NCBI GenBank assembly: GCA_031273365.1
Contig: JAISSA010000183.1
Span: 1-23,166, forward strand
Direction of reading: 5' to 3'
Length of the DNA stretch: 23,166 bases
DNA from: Synergistaceae bacterium
GTDB taxonomy: Bacteria; Synergistota; Synergistia; Synergistales; Aminobacteriaceae
The notes under the pieces: generated by a model
Told to the model about the DNA's origin: nothing
The model's database searches: none
The model's input: the letters and a program-made list of their open reading frames with translations, nothing else
Part shown: piece after piece, positions 20,896 through 23,166 of the stretch
Layout of the letters: every line of letters starts with the position of its first letter
Numbering within the stretch: the stretch's first letter is position 1
Translations under genes and position numbers: made by a program

Positions 20896-23166
20896 CTACC
20901 TGTGGCCCCAAACCGAAAGGGGCGGGCTTACCGGCGAACCCTCGTTCATCTTCACGAGGCGCACGAGCGTCGTCTTATACGCGTTGCCGCCGTAACCCGT
21001 TCTGGATTGGGCCCCAATGGGCACCAGCACGTTGCAGTTCACGTCCCACGAAGAAAAAAGGTTCGGCGAGCGCCCGTCCGTTTCGGGCAGCCACCACCCG
21101 TGCAGCACGCTGATGGTCTTCGGGTGGATGCCGGCGTTGATCTTCACCTTGCGGCGGATGCGGCCCCGCTCGTTTTCGATCCAGACCCATTCGCCGTTTT
21201 CCAGCTTCATATCGCGGGCGACGGAGGGGTGTATCTCGACGTCAGGATAGGGGTCGCATTCCCGCAGCCAGGGGATGTTTCGATGCTCGGAGTGGAAGTA
21301 CACCGCCGATCTCCTGCCCGTGATCATGACCAGCGGATATTTTTTAAACAGCTCCGGCGTGGACATCTCGCTTTCAAAGGGCTCCTGGTAATAAGGCAGG
21401 GAATCCACCCGCGTGATGCCCGTAGCGCCCCAGTCCGCGTTCTGGGAGGACTTGAGCTCCACCTTGCCGGAGGGCGTGCGGAAACCGGGTTTGCCGTCGG
21501 CGCGCAGGACGCCTCTCTCGTAGCGTTTGTAGGGAACCCAGGCGCTCCCTTCCTCGTCGGCCCACTTCCAGCCCCCCCGCGCCTGCAGTTCGGCGTAGGT
21601 CATGCCCGTCGGCTCCAGCCGCCAATCCATATAGTCCCTGATGCCGTTCGGGTAGCGCTTCCTCAGTTCGGGGTTGAAGCGCTGCGCCATGTCCATTGCG
21701 ATCTCCCAATCGTTTCGGCACTCGCCGACGCTCACCGCGGGCTGAATGATCTGGACGGGCTGGAACCACGCCCGAAAGCCCGTGCGCTCGGCGAAGGTGG
21801 CGGCGGGCAGGATGACGTCGGCGACGGACATCGTCGTGGGATTGTGAAAAAGGTCGATCACGACGTTGAAATCCATTGCCCGCAGGGCCTCGTAGTGCAG
21901 CTTCATGTCCGCGGCGTTGGCGACCGGGTTCGCGGTTTGAATCCACGTGGCCTTGATGGGATAGGGGTTCTGCGTCAGCATCTGTTGGACGGCGACGTCG
22001 GGTTGTATGTAACAGCGCCACTTTCTCAGCCAGCCGTACTCGTCGGAGCCGATCCGCTTCTGCACCACCTGCTCGACGAAGTCGTCGCCGTACATATCGG
22101 CCAGCTGGTAGTTGTCGAAAGGATAGGCCGAAACGTGGTAGGCATTGCGCGCGATCACGTTTCCCCCCGGAACGTCGATGTTCCCGGTTATGGCCCACAG
22201 GTCGTTGATGGCCTGCGCCACGATTACGCCGTCGGGCGCCTGGTCGATGGGCAGGCCCCACTGGATGGCCGAGCCCGGAGAGGAGAGCGCGTAGGCCTTC
22301 GCCGCCGCGAGGATGAGCTCCCTGGGAACCCAGGTTATCGAGGCGACCCTTTCAAGCGGATATTCCCGCGCGCGCTCCGCCAAATCCTCGAAACCGAGAC
22401 ACCATTTCTCGACGAATTCCTTGTTGTGCCAGCCGTTCTCGATGATAGCGTTGATCATGCCCAGCGCCAGGGCGCCGTCGGTTCCCGGCCGCAGCTGCAG
22501 GTGATATTCCGCCCTCGAGGTGAGGAAGTTCTGCCTCGGGTCCACCACGATCAGCTTGCTGCCGCGCTTCATGCAGTCGACGATCCAATTGCCGTAGAAT
22601 CCGTCCGGACAGCCGCGGGTGGGGTCCTGGCCCCACACCACGATATAGTTCGGAAGCTTGTACCGCGGGTCGTCAAAACGCTTTTCGAAAAACTGCGAAC
22701 AGTCGGCCACGCTCGTGTCGCCCTGAATGCAGGACATCGCGCCGAGGCGGGGTCCGTAGCACGCCTGTCCGCCCAATCCAAGCTGAGACCAGTTTGGGCT
22801 GCCGTAATTGTAGGCCACAAGCGACATGGGGCCGCCAATGTCGCGGCCGGTACCCTGAATGAAGATCACGGCTTTTGCGCCGTAGCTCTCTTTGATTTTG
22901 TTGAAGCGTTCTTCGATAACGTCGTAGGCTTCGTCCCATGAAATGCGCTCAAAATTGCCGTCGCCGCGCGGGCCGACCCTCTTTAGCGGATAGAGTATCC
23001 TCTCGGGATGGTACATGTACTGCGTCAGCGCCAGAAGCCGCGAACAGCCGCGTCCCCAGTTCCATGGATGGTTCTCGTCTCCCTCGACCTTGACGACCTT
23101 GCCGTCCTTCACGTAGAGCTTCGCGCCGCATCCGCCGTGGCAGCCGGGGCCGGCCGACCAGGTGGT
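20896..23166 (-). CDS. Molybdopterin oxidoreductase catalytic subunit, partial (N-terminus beyond the right edge)
   Basis: 756 residues are visible; the frame is open to base 23166, so the gene starts outside. Numbering from the first visible codon, GCHGGCG (8-14) and GRGCSR (38-43) give Cys9, Cys13 and Cys41 of an N-terminal Fe-S motif (C-x3-C-x27-C). The position where a first cysteine would fall (6) is Gly. GQACYGPR (133-140) offers Cys136 as a likely molybdenum ligand. Further bis-MGD-binding features are VVWGQDPTRGCPDG, VVDPRQN, GTDGALALGM and, near the end, ITGRRSAVYFHSEHRNIP. This layout, Cys-ligated with a small ferredoxin partner, recalls enzymes from gut anaerobes that include catechol dehydroxylases, but general reductases share it. 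Whether a Tat signal exists cannot be seen. Confidence 0.85.
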   Translation of the reverse strand, partial: TTWSAGPGCHGGCGAKLYVKDGKVVKVEGDENHPWNWGRGCSRLLALTQYMYHPERILYPLKRVGPRGDGNFERISWDEAYDVIEERFNKIKESYGAKAVIFIQGTGRDIGGPMSLVAYNYGSPNWSQLGLGGQACYGPRLGAMSCIQGDTSVADCSQFFEKRFDDPRYKLPNYIVVWGQDPTRGCPDGFYGNWIVDCMKRGSKLIVVDPRQNFLTSRAEYHLQLRPGTDGALALGMINAIIENGWHNKEFVEKWCLGFEDLAERAREYPLERVASITWVPRELILAAAKAYALSSPGSAIQWGLPIDQAPDGVIVAQAINDLWAITGNIDVPGGNVIARNAYHVSAYPFDNYQLADMYGDDFVEQVVQKRIGSDEYGWLRKWRCYIQPDVAVQQMLTQNPYPIKATWIQTANPVANAADMKLHYEALRAMDFNVVIDLFHNPTTMSVADVILPAATFAERTGFRAWFQPVQIIQPAVSVGECRNDWEIAMDMAQRFNPELRKRYPNGIRDYMDWRLEPTGMTYAELQARGGWKWADEEGSAWVPYKRYERGVLRADGKPGFRTPSGKVELKSSQNADWGATGITRVDSLPYYQEPFESEMSTPELFKKYPLVMITGRRSAVYFHSEHRNIPWLRECDPYPDVEIHPSVARDMKLENGEWVWIENERGRIRRKVKINAGIHPKTISVLHGWWLPETDGRSPNLFSSWDVNCNVLVPIGAQSRTGYGGNAYKTTLVRLVKMNEGSPVSPPLSVWGHR

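Noticed and set aside
20902..22941. A 679-codon plus-strand frame opposite the second molybdoenzyme
   Set aside because: It has no family features, and the opposite strand encodes an obvious molybdopterin enzyme.

Overview
The window is about 23 kb of G+C-rich (roughly 60%) bacterial DNA. After two short plus-strand genes at the left edge, every gene reads on the minus strand. The organism looks like a strict anaerobe of the Synergistota type, probably gut-associated, although an anaerobic clostridial or delta-proteobacterial host cannot be excluded. The reasons are the abundance of TRAP and TTT-type uptake systems, paired molybdopterin/ferredoxin enzymes, an Fe-S flavin reductase, and a PD-(D/E)XK nuclease-like family that I associate with Synergistota and spirochaetes. 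The taxonomic call is inference from gene content only.

Layout, left to right. 1-351: C-terminal piece of the nuclease-like gene (+). 444-1007: mobB (+), overlapping tail-to-tail with mobA (925-1524, -). 1660-3042: sodium:solute symporter. 3132-4370: moeA. 4512-8555: three-gene operon of an unknown 144-residue protein and the large and small subunits of a pyrogallol/phloroglucinol-transhydroxylase-like molybdoenzyme. 8692-14708: two TRAP transporters (M-P-Q and P-M-Q orders) with clearly paralogous parts. 14770-15720: a lone TctC/Bug-type binding protein. 15981-20117: an Old-Yellow-Enzyme-type Fe-S flavin reductase, a cyclase-family metal hydrolase and a DASS-type carboxylate transporter. 20261-23166: an unknown 66-residue protein, a two-cluster ferredoxin subunit and a second molybdopterin oxidoreductase that runs off the right edge. 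Four copies of a small palindromic repeat sit between these blocks. One has perfect terminal inverted repeats, and the hairpin stems co-vary between copies. They probably act as transcription terminators and may be mobile.

Working model (inference): an island for anaerobic breakdown of a hydroxylated aromatic or heteroaromatic compound. TRAP, TTT and DASS components would import acidic substrates. The transhydroxylase-like enzyme would move a ring hydroxyl. The second molybdoenzyme may be of the reductive dehydroxylase class. The flavin reductase would remove ring or side-chain unsaturation, and the cyclase-family enzyme would open a ring by hydrolysis. mobA, mobB and moeA supply the bis-MGD molybdenum cofactor that both molybdoenzymes need. 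Phloroglucinol-pathway substrates (gallate, pyrogallol) and pyridinediols are the two substrate classes that fit best.

Limits: I found no tRNA, rRNA, CRISPR array, integrase or transposase. No promoter could be called with confidence. There is no gene-free stretch longer than about 200 bases. All active-site comparisons are by eye and from memory, without an alignment.
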